64,000 nt of DNA from Mongoliibacter ruber (GCF_003003005.1 NZ_PVTR01000008.1:1-64000), one strand, 5' to 3'; positions 54,262 to 64,000 are shown, numbered from the stretch's first letter. Notes: a model not told the origin generated them from the sequence alone. Translations and numbers: made by a program.

Positions 54262-54951
54262 TCAATCTTGTTTTTCGGTAATTTTCTTTTTGGCCAATTC
54301 CACAATAAGATTTACCTGTTCATCAAATTTCAGATGACTTGTATCTACTTCTACAGCATCATTTGCTTTGATCAATGGGCTCTCTTTTCGTCCCGAATCT
54401 ATTTTATCCCTTTCGGCAAGGTTTTGTACAATTTTCTCCAAAGGCACATCCGTCCCTTTTTCTTGAAGCTCCTTTTGTCTTCGTGCAGCTCGGATATTCA
54501 AGTCTGCTGTCATAAATACTTTGAATTCAGCATCTGGAAACACGACCGTGCCGATATCCCTTCCATCCATCACTACTCCTTTTTCTACCCCCATCCTCTG
54601 CTGCTGGGAAACTAGTTCTTTCCTGACAATTTTTAGTTTACTCACCTCACTAACGTAATCTGAGACCCTCATGGTTCGGATTTCTTGCTCAACATTCTCA
54701 CCATTCAGGTAAGTTTCCTGTTCGTGGGTCACAGGGTTAGTTTGAAAAGTAATATGAAGACTTTTCAGATACTTTTCTACTTCTTCGGTATGAGTAATGT
54801 TTACATTTTTATTTAAAAAATGAAGTGTGGCAGCCCTATACATGGCTCCAGAGTCTATGTAGGTATAGCCCAGTTGTTTGGCTACTGATTTGGCTGTAGA
54901 GCTTTTGCCACAACCTGAATACCCATCTATCGCAATCACAATTTTTTGCAT
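54262..54951 (-). CDS. cmk: Cytidylate kinase
   Basis: Phosphorylates CMP and dCMP with ATP. The P-loop is IAIDGYSGCGKSSTAKSVA, with YIDSGAMYRAATL, MDGRDIGTVVFPDAEFKVFMTAD and RQKELQEKG as further family landmarks. The length of 229 is normal. It is the first gene of cmk-ispH. Confidence 0.95.
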   Translation of the reverse strand: MQKIVIAIDGYSGCGKSSTAKSVAKQLGYTYIDSGAMYRAATLHFLNKNVNITHTEEVEKYLKSLHITFQTNPVTHEQETYLNGENVEQEIRTMRVSDYVSEVSKLKIVRKELVSQQQRMGVEKGVVMDGRDIGTVVFPDAEFKVFMTADLNIRAARRQKELQEKGTDVPLEKIVQNLAERDKIDSGRKESPLIKANDAVEVDTSHLKFDEQVNLIVELAKKKITEKQD

Positions 54952-55101
54952 CTAATAAAAGTAACCCTTGCTTTAAATTCAGGCGCAAATATAGTAGTTT
55001 TAAATCTAAATCCTTTCTGAATTACATCTATTGCAGGACATTGTAAAGATAATTTAGATTATTGTTGAGATTTGAAAACCAAGCTTTTAAAACATTTATC
55101 A

Positions 55102-56736
55102 ATGAAATCATTTCGCATATCCGGACAGTTCGTAGACATTGACAATAGGGAGATCAGCCCCGTTGAGATTGAGGTAGTTGATAAGACTATTGCCTCGATA
55201 CGAAAATTACAAAAACCCGCTGACCTCCCATTTTTATTGCCTGGCTTTATCGATGCGCATGTCCATGTGGAGTCCTCGATGCTGGTCCCATCTGAATTCG
55301 CAAGATTGGCTGTTTGTCATGGCACTGTAGCAACCATCTCTGACCCACACGAAATCGCCAATGTTTGTGGTATGGAAGGGATTAACTATATGATTGACAA
55401 TGGTAATAAGGTTCCTTTCAAATTTTATTTTGGCGCCCCTTCTTGTGTCCCTGCCACACCTTTTGAAACTGCCGGCGCAGAAATAACAGCCTCTGACATC
55501 AATCAGCTGCTGGAAAGAAGTGAGATTGTCTATTTGGCTGAAATGATGAACTGGCCCGGTGCAGTCAACAGAGACCCTTTGGTGATGGAGAAAATTGCTT
55601 TGGCCCAGAAATATGGTAAACCAGTAGATGGTCATGCTCCTGGCTTGAAAGGGGATTTGGCCAAAAAATACGCTTCCGCAGGAATAAGCACTGATCACGA
55701 ATGTTTCACTTATGAAGAAGGTTTGGACAAAGCTAAGCTAGGGATGAAAATCGCTATCAGAGAGGGCAGTGCCGCGAAAAATTTTGAAGCTTTAATCGAT
55801 CTCATTGATGTATTCCCTGAATTGATCATGTTTTGCTCAGATGATAAACACCCAGACAACCTGGTGGAAAGTCATATCAATGAATTGGTGGCTAGGGCTG
55901 TAGCCAAAGGTAAAAATCTCTTTGATGTCCTAAGAGCAGCCTGTCTTACACCAATACAACATTACAACCTGAAAGTAGGCAAATTGAGAGTAGGTGACCC
56001 AGCTGATTTTATTTTGGTCGAGGATTTAAGGGAATTCAAAGTCAAGGCTACCTACATCGATGGGCAAAAGGTGGCCGAAAATGGCAAAAGTTTGATTGGA
56101 GGAATCAAAAATACTCTCATCAATAATTTTAATTGCTTACCCAAAAAGCCAGAAGACTTCCATCTTCCAGTAAAAAACAATAAAGTCAGGGTAATCGAAG
56201 CCCTAGATGGACAATTGATCACGCCAACAGCTTCAGGAAATATCATCAGCAAGGATGATTTGGCCTGCGCAAACGTTGATGAGGACATTTTGAAAATTAC
56301 GGTAGTCAATCGGTATGAAGATACTACGCCATCTGTGGCTTTTATCAAAAACTTTGGGCTGAAAAAAGGTGCCATTGCCTCATCTGTCGGGCATGATTCT
56401 CACAATATAATTGCAGTTGGAGTGGATGATGAATCTATTTGCAGGGCTGTAAACCTATTGATCAGAGAAAAAGGAGGAGTATCTGCCGTCGAGGGAGATA
56501 GGGATATGATATTGCCCCTTCCTGTAGGAGGTATAATGTCTCCTGAGGATGGGTATAAAGTAGCTGAAGCTTATACTGCGATAGACAAAATGTCTAAAGA
56601 CCTTGGTTCAGAGCTCAAATCACCATTTATGACACTGAGTTTTATGGCTTTACTTGTCATTCCTGAACTCAAATTGAGCGATAAAGGACTTTTTGACGGC
56701 AATAAATTCGAATTTGTGGATGTTTTTCATACCTAA
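55102..56736 (+). CDS. ade: Adenine deaminase
   Basis: Converts adenine to hypoxanthine in purine salvage, an amidohydrolase of 544 residues. Metal motifs are [15 protein letters not shown] and [12 protein letters not shown]; further sites are [23 protein letters not shown] and [11 protein letters not shown], and the C-terminal Ade domain has [13 protein letters not shown]. The ATG at 55102 ([12 protein letters not shown]) is chosen over the TTG at 55072. Confidence 0.94.
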   Translation: MKSFRISGQFVDIDNREISPVEIEVVDKTIASIRKLQKPADLPFLLPGFIDAHVHVESSMLVPSEFARLAVCHGTVATISDPHEIANVCGMEGINYMIDNGNKVPFKFYFGAPSCVPATPFETAGAEITASDINQLLERSEIVYLAEMMNWPGAVNRDPLVMEKIALAQKYGKPVDGHAPGLKGDLAKKYASAGISTDHECFTYEEGLDKAKLGMKIAIREGSAAKNFEALIDLIDVFPELIMFCSDDKHPDNLVESHINELVARAVAKGKNLFDVLRAACLTPIQHYNLKVGKLRVGDPADFILVEDLREFKVKATYIDGQKVAENGKSLIGGIKNTLINNFNCLPKKPEDFHLPVKNNKVRVIEALDGQLITPTASGNIISKDDLACANVDEDILKITVVNRYEDTTPSVAFIKNFGLKKGAIASSVGHDSHNIIAVGVDDESICRAVNLLIREKGGVSAVEGDRDMILPLPVGGIMSPEDGYKVAEAYTAIDKMSKDLGSELKSPFMTLSFMALLVIPELKLSDKGLFDGNKFEFVDVFHT

Positions 56737-56970
56737 TATTATTTGGATAAATTAATTTCAATTTTTCCAAACAGAATTTTATCAAATTAATCATAAAAAA
56801 TTCTTTTACTTTATTTCAAGAACCTTAGAGGTGATCAGTGTTTTCTATTTCCAAAAGATCAAATCACTGAATTCAAGGAATTTATCCTGAATTTAGCAAA
56901 CCCTAGCCTTCCACAGGAAGTTTGTATATTTATAAAAGTATAAACCCAAATTAACTTAAATACAACTAAT

Positions 56971-58113
56971 ATGATGAATTTTGAGCTCAATGAAAATCAG
57001 CAGATGATCGCTAAGATGATCCAAGATTTTGGAGCGAAAGAGATCACACCTTTTAGAAAAGAGTGGGATGATAACCAACATTTTCCATTGGATCTTTTTA
57101 AAAAACTAGGAGAATTGGGACTGATGGGGGTATTGGTGCCTGCCTCATACGGAGGCTCCGGATTCGGCTACTTTGAATATGTGACAGCTATTGCCGAATT
57201 AACCAAATTAGACCCTTCAGTAGGTCTTTCAATGGCAGCTCACAACTCTCTTTGCACAGGTCATATCATGATGTTTGGCAATGAAGAGCAAAAACAAAAA
57301 TACCTTCCTAAATTGGCTACTTGTGAATTTTTGGGAGCTTGGGGCTTAACTGAGCCAAACACCGGTTCAGATGCTGGCAACATGCGAACGGTTGCGATAG
57401 AAGACGGTGACCACTACGTACTTAACGGTGCCAAAAATTTTATTACCCATGGAGTTTCAGGAGATGTAGCCGTTGTGATCGCAAGAACGGGTAAAGTTGG
57501 CGATTCCCATGGCATGACTGCATTTGTGGTAGAAAGAGGAACGCCAGGATTCAAAGGAGGTAGAAAAGAAGACAAGCTTGGTATGCGTGCTTCTGAAACT
57601 GCAGAGATGATATTTGAAGATTGCAGGATTCATAAAAGCCAGATCTTGGGTGAAGTGGGAGACGGTTTTATACAGTCCATGAAAATCCTTGATGGTGGAA
57701 GAATTTCAATTGCAGCTTTGTCTTTGGGAATTGCCGAAGGTGCACTTGAAGAATCAATCAAGTATGCCAAAGAAAGAGAGCAATTTAACCAACCGATCAG
57801 TAAATTTCAGGCAATTTCTTTCAAACTGGCTGATATGGCCACACAAGTAGAAGCTGCACGCTTACTGACTTTCAAGGCTGCTGATTTGAAAAACAGAGGA
57901 GAGAAAGTAACATTGGCCAGTGCTAAGGCTAAATATTATGCCTCGGAAGTATCTGTAAGTGTTGCTAATGAAGCGGTACAGATTTTTGGTGGCTATGGCT
58001 TTACCAAAGACTATCCGGTAGAAAAATACTACAGAGATGCAAAGCTTTGTACCATTGGTGAAGGAACATCTGAGATTCAGAAGCTGGTGATTTCAAGAGA
58101 GATTTTGAAGTAA
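56971..58113 (+). CDS. Acyl-CoA dehydrogenase
   Basis: A FAD flavoenzyme of 380 residues that oxidises acyl-CoA thioesters at the alpha-beta bond. The FAD/substrate motif is GAWGLTEPNTGSDAGNM, the later one GGRISIAALSLGIAEGALE, and the catalytic Glu is in LCTIGEGTSEIQKLVI, with the preceding FGGYGFTKDYPVEKYYRD. This is the short/branched-chain (butyryl-CoA-like) subtype. No ETF genes are adjacent. It ends in a strong terminator. Confidence 0.93.
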   Translation: MMNFELNENQQMIAKMIQDFGAKEITPFRKEWDDNQHFPLDLFKKLGELGLMGVLVPASYGGSGFGYFEYVTAIAELTKLDPSVGLSMAAHNSLCTGHIMMFGNEEQKQKYLPKLATCEFLGAWGLTEPNTGSDAGNMRTVAIEDGDHYVLNGAKNFITHGVSGDVAVVIARTGKVGDSHGMTAFVVERGTPGFKGGRKEDKLGMRASETAEMIFEDCRIHKSQILGEVGDGFIQSMKILDGGRISIAALSLGIAEGALEESIKYAKEREQFNQPISKFQAISFKLADMATQVEAARLLTFKAADLKNRGEKVTLASAKAKYYASEVSVSVANEAVQIFGGYGFTKDYPVEKYYRDAKLCTIGEGTSEIQKLVISREILK

Positions 58114-58125
58114 TTAATTCCCACA

Positions 58126-58159
58126 CTCCCAAAGTTCAGAACTTTGGGAGATTTTTTTC
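58126..58159 (+). terminator. Rho-independent terminator after acyl-CoA dehydrogenase
   Basis: CTCCCAAAGTT and AACTTTGGGAG pair around CAG, followed by seven T residues. Confidence 0.9.
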
Positions 58160-58251
58160 TTATAAGATGAACTACTGAAAATCAAATCAGTTTTTTTCAG
58201 TCAAAAAAGAATTCTAGTAATATGCATATTTAGAGATAATAATCTCCAAAA

Positions 58252-58440
58252 TTACATTTTTTCCATCAGCATGCCTTTGTATATTGTGAAGGACTCATCT
58301 TCTTTATCCTTGTTGAGAGGCTTCATCCATCAGATTTCATCATCGATCACGCGGTAACTATCGTAATGCATTGGCGGTAAGACAACATCATATTTTTCTC
58401 CGTTTTTGAAAAAGACTGTTTTTACCTTAAAGTAGTGCAT
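58252..58440 (-). pseudogene. Small gene broken by an in-frame TGA
   Basis: On the minus strand an ATG at 58440 opens a protein-like frame (MHYFKVKTVFFKNGEKYDVV...), interrupted by TGA at 58330-58332 and then continuing in the same frame (WMKPLNKDKEDESF, GMLMEKM) to TAA at 58252. Both halves have real-protein composition, 62 codons in all. I do not know the family. A recent nonsense mutation, or a sequencing error, explains it best; recoding is not indicated. It occupies most of the 397-base gap after the acyl-CoA dehydrogenase gene. Confidence 0.5.
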
Positions 58441-58522
58441 TTTAAAGATATTTTTTGTCATTTTTCACTAATAAACTAACTTGTAATTATTACCGCTCAA
58501 TGAACTTGAATTGATTTTATTC

Positions 58523-59977
58523 ATGCTAAAAAGCATTTCGAAAAACATCCTGTTGTTAATACTGATTTTTGCATTTTCCTGCAAAGATCAAATTGAAGAA
58601 TTAGAGCCCTTAGATGAACTCATTGAAGTGGTGATACTAAGCACCAATGACGAACACGCAAAAATAGAACCCTTCTCAAGGCTCCAAAAATTAGTTGAAA
58701 GAGAAAGAAAACTGAACAAAAATCTGGTTTTGGTTTCTGCTGGTGATTTTTTTTCAGGCAATCCTTTTGTGGATTATGCTGATGAACCCGGTGCCCCAAT
58801 GATAGCCCTGATGAATCTGGCAGGATATGATTTAGCTGTTTTGGGTAATCATGATTTCGATTATGGATTGGATATTTTACGGTTGAGAATGTCGGAAGCA
58901 AATTTCCCCATGATTCTGGCCAATGTAAAGCAAAATGATTTATTACCAGGGTTAGAACCATATAAAGAATTCCATTTTGAAGATATTGACATATCCTTAG
59001 CATTTGTAGGCTTGGTCCAAACAAACATCAATGGGATACCTTCTACCAGACCCGACAATGTCAATGGGCTCGAATTTAAGGAGCCCGAAAAAGCACCTAT
59101 TGATTATTCCGAATTAAAAAATCGAAATAGTGCTATTATAGGCCTTACCCATTTAGGGATTGAAAGAGACCTGTTATTTGCAAGGCAAAATGAAAATATT
59201 GACATAATAATAGGAGGGCATTCTCATACCCAAATCTCGAACGGCAGGTATGAAAATGGCATTCTCATTACCCAAGCAGGAACAGATTTGAAGTTTGTAG
59301 GCAAGACTGTTTTAGGGTTTCGTAATGGCAATTTGGTTCATGAAAGAAATCAATTGATTCCCCTTGAGGATTTCCCTGAGTCAGATCCTGAAATTGAAGA
59401 ACTGATAAATGGATATTTGTCCAATCCTATTTTGGAAACTGTGATTGTTGAACTTGAAAAACCGATTTCAGGAATTTCTCAATTGAGCTGTCTGATGACA
59501 GATGCTTTGAGGTTTGGCCTTGAGGTAGATATTGCCTTTCAAAATGTAGGCGGAATTCGACTTGGAGAACTAAAGGCAGGTCCTGTCAAAATTAGCGATG
59601 TTCTTACTCTTGACCCATTTAGAAACAATGTTGTGCTTATGGAACTGAATGAAGATGAAATCAAAAATCTCATTGCGACCAGAACAGCTAATACAGGATT
59701 GATTGATTTGTTGCCTTCCGGAATTAATTACACTGTTTTTCGGGATAGTCAAGGAAATTTCCAAAGATTTGAAATCAAATTAGAAAACGGAGATAAATTA
59801 GATCCAAACAAAAAGTATAAGGTTGCGATGAATAGCTTTATCGGAACCACATATAATTTTCAAAGACAAGATCCAGGGGAATTGTTGTTTTATCAGACTA
59901 CTGACCTCTTGATTCAATTTCTTCAGGAAAGCAAAAACCTTGACTACACAGGGTGGTTGAGATTCTCATTGGAATAG
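58523..59977 (+). CDS. 5'-nucleotidase/UshA-like metallophosphatase lipoprotein
   Basis: A two-domain phosphoesterase of about 484 residues. The signal ends in a lipobox (LILIFAFSC). The metal centre motifs are STNDEHAKI, SAGDFFSGNP, LGNHDFDYG, GLTHLG and IGGHSHTQ; the C-terminal 5'-nucleotidase domain has FQNVGGIRLGELKAGPV and the stretch ILTLDPFRNNVVLMEL. It probably dephosphorylates nucleotides in the periplasm for salvage, and the adenine deaminase gene is 2 kb away. The ATG at 58523 (MLKSISKN) is the better start than 58511. Confidence 0.88.
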   Translation: MLKSISKNILLLILIFAFSCKDQIEELEPLDELIEVVILSTNDEHAKIEPFSRLQKLVERERKLNKNLVLVSAGDFFSGNPFVDYADEPGAPMIALMNLAGYDLAVLGNHDFDYGLDILRLRMSEANFPMILANVKQNDLLPGLEPYKEFHFEDIDISLAFVGLVQTNINGIPSTRPDNVNGLEFKEPEKAPIDYSELKNRNSAIIGLTHLGIERDLLFARQNENIDIIIGGHSHTQISNGRYENGILITQAGTDLKFVGKTVLGFRNGNLVHERNQLIPLEDFPESDPEIEELINGYLSNPILETVIVELEKPISGISQLSCLMTDALRFGLEVDIAFQNVGGIRLGELKAGPVKISDVLTLDPFRNNVVLMELNEDEIKNLIATRTANTGLIDLLPSGINYTVFRDSQGNFQRFEIKLENGDKLDPNKKYKVAMNSFIGTTYNFQRQDPGELLFYQTTDLLIQFLQESKNLDYTGWLRFSLE

Positions 59978-60174
59978 AACGTTTTTTTAACACTTTCTTT
60001 ACCTTAATGTCTTGCTTCTTAATCACTTTTTGACTTTTCTTGACAGTTTTTGATTGCTCTTAGTATCCTCTTTGCCCTACCTACAGTAGGAAGTCCTACG
60101 GCATTGGTACATCGTTATTTAGATGGAATCTTTAAGGTTTTTTCCCTTCATCCTTACTTCCCTACGCATGGGAT

Positions 60175-60212
60175 TATTTCTACAATATTTCTATCTATAT
60201 CAACTGTATTTC
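60175..60212 (-). repeat. Helically phased GAAATA repeats downstream of glpF
   Basis: On the minus strand GAAATA, or GATATA once, begins every 10-11 bases (TATTTC at 60175, 60186, 60207 and TATATC at 60196 on the + strand). The run GAAATACAGTTGATATA closely resembles GAAATACAGTAGATATA at 62545 in the glpK upstream region, in the opposite orientation. Otherwise the 296-base interval between the nucleotidase and glpF genes holds nothing I can name. Confidence 0.5.
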
Positions 60213-60273
60213 TACTCTTTATTCTCTAGACCTTTGAGGCAGGATACTTCTATCTAATCTCTCGCTTCTTCCA

Positions 60274-61020
60274 TCAAACCACCCCTCCAACACCTAAAAG
60301 CATATAAATTCCTGCGGCTATAGCAGCACCCAAAACAGGCCCAACTATTGGCACCCAACTGTAAGCCCAGTCACTTCCACCTTTTCCTTTGATGGGTAAA
60401 ATCTGATGCATAATTCTCGGCCCTAGATCTCTGGCAGGATTGATGGCATATCCTGTGGTACCTCCCAAGGCCAAACCAATCACCCAAACCAAAAATGCTA
60501 CAGGAAGTGCACCAAGTGACCCAAGCCCGATCGGTGTTCCGCTTCCATCTTCAATTACTGGTTCAGTCGAATAGAGGATTACAATGATCAAAACTGAAGT
60601 TCCTACGATTTCAGAAACAAGATTGGAAGGAAGGTTTCGTATTGCTGGTACTGTCCCAAAAGGAGCAAACTTTAAACCTTGATCATCGGTGGCGTCAAAA
60701 TGATCTTTGTACACCAACCAAGCTATCCCAGAGCCAAACATCGCACCCAGCACTTGAGCAAAAACGTATTTTGGCACCAAGGCCCAAGCAAAATCACCTG
60801 CAATTGCCAACCCAATGCTGACAGCGGGGTTCAAATGGGCTCCGCTGTATGGCCCAGCTACCACTACACCTATGAACACACCCAGTGCCCAAGCTGTGGT
60901 GATGACCATCCATCCACTATTTTGTCCCTTGGTTTTGTCTAGTACTACGTTGGCAACTACTCCGGACCCCATTGCCAAGAGCAAGGATGTTCCTACAAAT
61001 TCAGCAACAAATGCATCCAT
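60274..61020 (-). CDS. glpF: Glycerol uptake facilitator (aquaglyceroporin)
   Basis: An MIP-family channel of 248 residues that lets glycerol enter the cell. The two NPA boxes are HLNPAVSIGLAI and YAINPARDLGPR, and six helices are visible; Asp after the second box (NPARD) is the usual mark of glycerol-conducting members. Its ATG overlaps the glpK stop codon by one base (TAATG). It works with glpK and glpD. Confidence 0.94.
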   Translation of the reverse strand: MDAFVAEFVGTSLLLAMGSGVVANVVLDKTKGQNSGWMVITTAWALGVFIGVVVAGPYSGAHLNPAVSIGLAIAGDFAWALVPKYVFAQVLGAMFGSGIAWLVYKDHFDATDDQGLKFAPFGTVPAIRNLPSNLVSEIVGTSVLIIVILYSTEPVIEDGSGTPIGLGSLGALPVAFLVWVIGLALGGTTGYAINPARDLGPRIMHQILPIKGKGGSDWAYSWVPIVGPVLGAAIAAGIYMLLGVGGVV

Positions 61021-62510
61021 TATTCAACCCAGTTTTTAGAACGTTCAACAGCCTTATGCCAAAAATGAAGATTGGTTTTTACCTTTTCTTTCCCCATTTC
61101 AGGTTTAAATTTTTTATCTGACTCCCACAGTTTTTGGAGCTCAACTTCATCCTTCCAGAAGCCTACAGCCAAACCAGCTAAGAATGCGGCTCCTAAAGCT
61201 GTGGTTTCGATAATTTTTGGTCTGGAAATGACACAATCTAAAATATCCGATTGAAACTGCATCAAAAAATCATTTGCTGTTGCACCACCGTCTACACGCA
61301 TTTCTTTGGTCGGTTCTTCACTGTCTTTCTCCATGGCCTTGAGCACATCATGAACCTGGTAAGCAATAGCCTCTAGTGCTGCCCTTGTCATATGGGCAAT
61401 GGTAGTTCCTCGCGTAATTCCAAAAAAGGCTCCTCTTGCATTTTGATCCCAATGTGGTGCACCCAAGCCTGAAAGAGCAGGAACGAAATAAACACCATCA
61501 TTATCTTCAAGACTTTCGGCAAGGGATTCACTTTCTTTTGCATCTTTAAAAAACTCTGTCCCATCTCTCAACCACTGGATGGCAGCTCCTCCAATAAAAA
61601 CAGATCCTTCCAATGCATAATTGACTTTACCGTTGACCTCCCATGCAATGGTAGTCAAAAGGCGATTTCCTGAAGACACGGGCTTCTCACCTGTATTCAT
61701 CACCAAAAAGCATCCTGTCCCATAGGTCGTTTTAGCCATTCCTGCTTCAGTACATTGCTGTCCATAAAGTGCTGCCTGCTGATCACCTGCGATTCCGGAG
61801 ATAGGAATCTGATGAGAAAGAATATCTCCTGATGTTTTACCATACACTTCCGATGAAGACTTGACTTCCGGTAAAATTGTCTCTGGAATATCAAAAAGTG
61901 CTAACAATTCCTTATCCCACTGACGCTCATGAATATTGAAAATCATAGTACGGCTGGCATTGGACACGTCCGTTACATGACATTTCCCACTTGTCAACTT
62001 CCAAACGAGCCAAGTATCTACTGTTCCAAATGCAAGTTCACCATTTTCTGCCTTCTCCCTTGCCCCTGATACATTGTCTAATATCCATTTGATTTTAGTA
62101 GCGGAAAAATAGGCATCCAGAATCAATCCTGTTTTCCTGGCAATCATATCTGCCTTTCCTTTTTCCTTCAATTCATCACAGTAAGACGCAGTTCTTCTGT
62201 CTTGCCACACGATGGCGTTGTAAATGGCTTTCCCTGTATTTCTATCCCAAACAATTGTCGTTTCTCTCTGGTTGGTAATGCCAATTCCAGCTATTTCAGA
62301 AGCTTTGATCCCCTCATTGGCTAAAGCTTCAATCATGACTGCTGACTGACTTGACCATATTTCCTGAGGATCGTGTTCTACCCATCCTGATTTAGGAAAA
62401 TGCTGTTTAAAATCTTTCTGTTCCGAAGAAACAATTTGGCCTTTTTTGTCAAATACTATCGCTCTTGAACTAGTCGTCCCTTGGTCTAGGGATAAAATAT
62501 ATTTAGACAT
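61020..62510 (-). CDS. glpK: Glycerol kinase
   Basis: Phosphorylates incoming glycerol to glycerol 3-phosphate, trapping it in the cell. The FGGY family landmarks are [50 protein letters not shown] and [18 protein letters not shown]. Length 496 from the ATG at 62510 is normal. It lies between glpD and glpF on the same strand, and a phased repeat array occupies its upstream region. Confidence 0.96.
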   Translation of the reverse strand: MSKYILSLDQGTTSSRAIVFDKKGQIVSSEQKDFKQHFPKSGWVEHDPQEIWSSQSAVMIEALANEGIKASEIAGIGITNQRETTIVWDRNTGKAIYNAIVWQDRRTASYCDELKEKGKADMIARKTGLILDAYFSATKIKWILDNVSGAREKAENGELAFGTVDTWLVWKLTSGKCHVTDVSNASRTMIFNIHERQWDKELLALFDIPETILPEVKSSSEVYGKTSGDILSHQIPISGIAGDQQAALYGQQCTEAGMAKTTYGTGCFLVMNTGEKPVSSGNRLLTTIAWEVNGKVNYALEGSVFIGGAAIQWLRDGTEFFKDAKESESLAESLEDNDGVYFVPALSGLGAPHWDQNARGAFFGITRGTTIAHMTRAALEAIAYQVHDVLKAMEKDSEEPTKEMRVDGGATANDFLMQFQSDILDCVISRPKIIETTALGAAFLAGLAVGFWKDEVELQKLWESDKKFKPEMGKEKVKTNLHFWHKAVERSKNWVE

Positions 62511-62544
62511 CAAATTTGGGGTTTATGGTTAAATCTATTCAAAA

Positions 62545-62599
62545 GAAATACAGTAGATATAAGGTTGAAATATAGTCGAAATACAATTGAAATATTACC
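62545..62599 (+). repeat. Five tandem 11-bp repeats (GAAATA-N5) upstream of glpK
   Basis: Units begin at 62545, 62556, 62567, 62578 and 62589: GAAATACAGTA, GATATAAGGTT, GAAATATAGTC, GAAATACAATT, GAAATATTACC. The period of 11 is close to one helical turn, which places the AAA tracts on one face. The last unit pairs with GTAATATTTC at 62623-62632, beginning an inverted set in which TATTTC occurs at 62627/62638 and 62694/62705, again 11 bases apart. A regulator-binding array or curved DNA is inferred. Confidence 0.6.
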
Positions 62600-62626
62600 T
62601 AAAACACCCTGTTGACCTGGTAGTAA

Positions 62627-62710
62627 TATTTCTACCATATTTCGCAAAGCATATCTCTATCTTACTTTTATGTTCGAGCAGCTAGGCCAAACATATTTCT
62701 ATTTTATTTC
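62627..62710 (-). repeat. Inverted partner set of the 11-bp repeats, before glpD ends
   Basis: TATTTC pairs 11 bases apart (62627/62638 and 62694/62705), the reverse of the GAAATA motif at 62545-62599, with weaker TATCTC and TATATC variants between and after them. Together with the first array it fills almost all of the 210-base glpD-glpK interval. Confidence 0.45.
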
Positions 62711-62724
62711 ACATCAGGTATATC

Positions 62725-64000
62725 TCATTTCAATATATATTTATTTGCTGTTTTTTCGAAATCTTTTATCTCTGCCTTCACCCAATCTTGATCAAATCCA
62801 TTTGCTTCTGCCATAATTTCCGCAACTTTTGGAGCCATCTCAATTGCTACTTTCGCATCAAGAAACAAAACTCTTAATCTTCTAGCCAAGACATCTTCCA
62901 CTTTGGCTGGCATTTCTTGACCTACTATCCATTTCACTTCTGCAAGGGTAAATGGATATTTTGGATGCAACCTTACAGCGATATCTTTGTCCTTTTCCAT
63001 CATCTGCTCAATCAAAACAGCATCTGCGCCAAAACCGGACAAATGTCCTTCAGGCACTTTCTCAGTATAACCATGAAGTTTTAGAGTAGCAGAACTGCTT
63101 TCTTTTATGGCTTCTCCTGTCACTTCTGTGAATCTTTCAACTGTATCCTCTCCCATTTTCCTGAAAGTTGTCCATTTCCCTCCCGTGATGGATACCAGTC
63201 CACTTTCTGAAACGATAACTTTATGGCTCCTGGAAATTTCTTTTGTTTTGGCACCTCCCTCCTTGGGTGCTGCTAGCGGCCTCAATCCGGCAAATACTGA
63301 CAGCACATCTTCTCTTTGTGGTTTCTTAGCGAGATATGCCTGGGCAGTTTCAAGTACAAAATCAATTTCTTTTTGTAAAGCTTCCGGCTCAAGCTTTACC
63401 TTATCTCTCAATGTGTCTGTAGTCCCGACTACCAGTTTACCCAACCAAGGCACAGCAAAAAGTACTCTGCCATCTGAAGTTTTTGGAATCATCAATGCAT
63501 CCTTTCCACCAAGAAAACTCTGGTCAAATACTAAATGTATGCCTTGACTTGGCCTGATGCTTTTGGGTGCTCCAGGTTTATCCATCTGAAGAATTTTGTC
63601 TGCAAAAACACCTGTTGCATTCACCACCATTTTTGCTTTGATGGTATATTTCTTATCTGAGACCTCATCCTTGAATTTCAAGCCGTCAATTTTACCCGAC
63701 TCGCTTTTTGTCAATGAAGTCACTTTGGCATAATTGAGTACACAAGCTCCTTGTTCATCGCAAGTTTGAGCCAGAGAAACTATCATCCTGGCATCGTCAA
63801 ATTGACCATCATGATATACAACACCCCCCTTTAAGCCTTCTTGTTTGATCTGAGGCAGCCTTTTGATAGTTTCTGATTTGGAAATAAAACGTGATTTTCC
63901 CAATCTCAACTTCCCTGCCATCCAATCGTATATTTTCAGACCTGCACTGTATTGTACGCGGTCAAACCAGGTGTAAATAGGAATGATAAAAGGCTGATTG
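62725..64000 (-). CDS. glpD: Glycerol-3-phosphate dehydrogenase (aerobic), 5' end outside the window
   Basis: FAD-dependent oxidation of glycerol 3-phosphate to dihydroxyacetone phosphate at the inner membrane, feeding electrons to quinone. The visible part includes KGGVVYHDGQFDDARMIVSLA, VNATGVFAD, RPSQGIHLVFD, FAVPWLGKLVVGTTDT, VFAGLRPL and ITGGKWTTFRKMGEDTVE. The frame is still open at the window end (YTWFDRVQYSAGLKIYDWM), so the FAD-binding N-terminus lies beyond. It is the first gene seen of glpD-glpK-glpF. Confidence 0.94.
   Translation of the reverse strand, partial: NQPFIIPIYTWFDRVQYSAGLKIYDWMAGKLRLGKSRFISKSETIKRLPQIKQEGLKGGVVYHDGQFDDARMIVSLAQTCDEQGACVLNYAKVTSLTKSESGKIDGLKFKDEVSDKKYTIKAKMVVNATGVFADKILQMDKPGAPKSIRPSQGIHLVFDQSFLGGKDALMIPKTSDGRVLFAVPWLGKLVVGTTDTLRDKVKLEPEALQKEIDFVLETAQAYLAKKPQREDVLSVFAGLRPLAAPKEGGAKTKEISRSHKVIVSESGLVSITGGKWTTFRKMGEDTVERFTEVTGEAIKESSSATLKLHGYTEKVPEGHLSGFGADAVLIEQMMEKDKDIAVRLHPKYPFTLAEVKWIVGQEMPAKVEDVLARRLRVLFLDAKVAIEMAPKVAEIMAEANGFDQDWVKAEIKDFEKTANKYILK

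Noticed and set aside
1-64000. Search for tRNA, rRNA, IS transposases, integrases, prophage genes and CRISPR arrays
   Set aside because: None recognised on either strand by reading; small structured RNAs could still be missed without a covariance search.

Overview
The window is chromosomal DNA of a Bacteroidota bacterium, most likely a marine or saline member of the Cytophagales (Cyclobacteriaceae, in the neighbourhood of Algoriphagus or Belliella). The grounds are the type IX secretion protein PorQ, Na+-translocating NQR, a PyrR-PyrB pair, SusD-free GH78 and DUF1080 enzymes with Sec or lipoprotein signals, near absence of Shine-Dalgarno sequences, and -7 boxes of the TAnnTTTG type. The genus is an inference. 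No rRNA, tRNA, prophage, insertion sequence with transposase, or CRISPR array was seen.

Layout. 0-9.3 kb: a short VOC protein, a large alpha-L-rhamnosidase with a leftover 3' end of a second rhamnosidase gene beside it, a nucleotide pyrophosphatase/phosphodiesterase, a truncated haemoglobin, a TspO-like membrane protein and an exported amidohydrolase. 9.3-13.6 kb is accessory: a ~150 bp MITE-like element, three tandem mosaic Uma2 genes, small lipoproteins, an esterase and an internally deleted erythromycin-esterase-like gene between short palindromes. 13.6-22.8 kb: a second, non-replicative DnaE, a CDP-alcohol phosphatidyltransferase, an MscS channel, a YiiX-type hydrolase and a PolX-like protein whose polymerase site looks dead while its PHP domain looks intact. 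24.6-34.1 kb is core metabolism and proteostasis: pyrR-pyrB, then lon-porQ-hslU and dxr-rseP. 34.3-41.7 kb: a DegQ/HtrA protease, an orphan HEPN protein, the second MITE copy, an LVIVD lipoprotein and an ABC exporter. 41.7-48.5 kb: GNAT enzymes, O6-methylguanine methyltransferase, a divergent S24 repressor/dinB pair, thioredoxin, a DUF1080 hydrolase and DUF502. 48.5-55 kb: nqrABCDE (no nqrF), ispH and cmk. 55-64 kb: adenine deaminase, acyl-CoA dehydrogenase, a UshA-like nucleotidase lipoprotein and glpD-glpK-glpF.

How parts connect. The strongest unexplained signal is a 17-bp element, TGTTTAAATTATAAACA, that is identical and in the same orientation upstream of both dinB (44.4 kb) and the second dnaE (16.6 kb). 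It ties two distant translesion polymerase genes to one regulon, probably under the S24 repressor divergent from dinB. A second signal is a set of helically phased 11-bp GAAATA repeats around glpK-glpF. A third is a pair of ~150 bp elements with terminal inverted repeats and no coding capacity.
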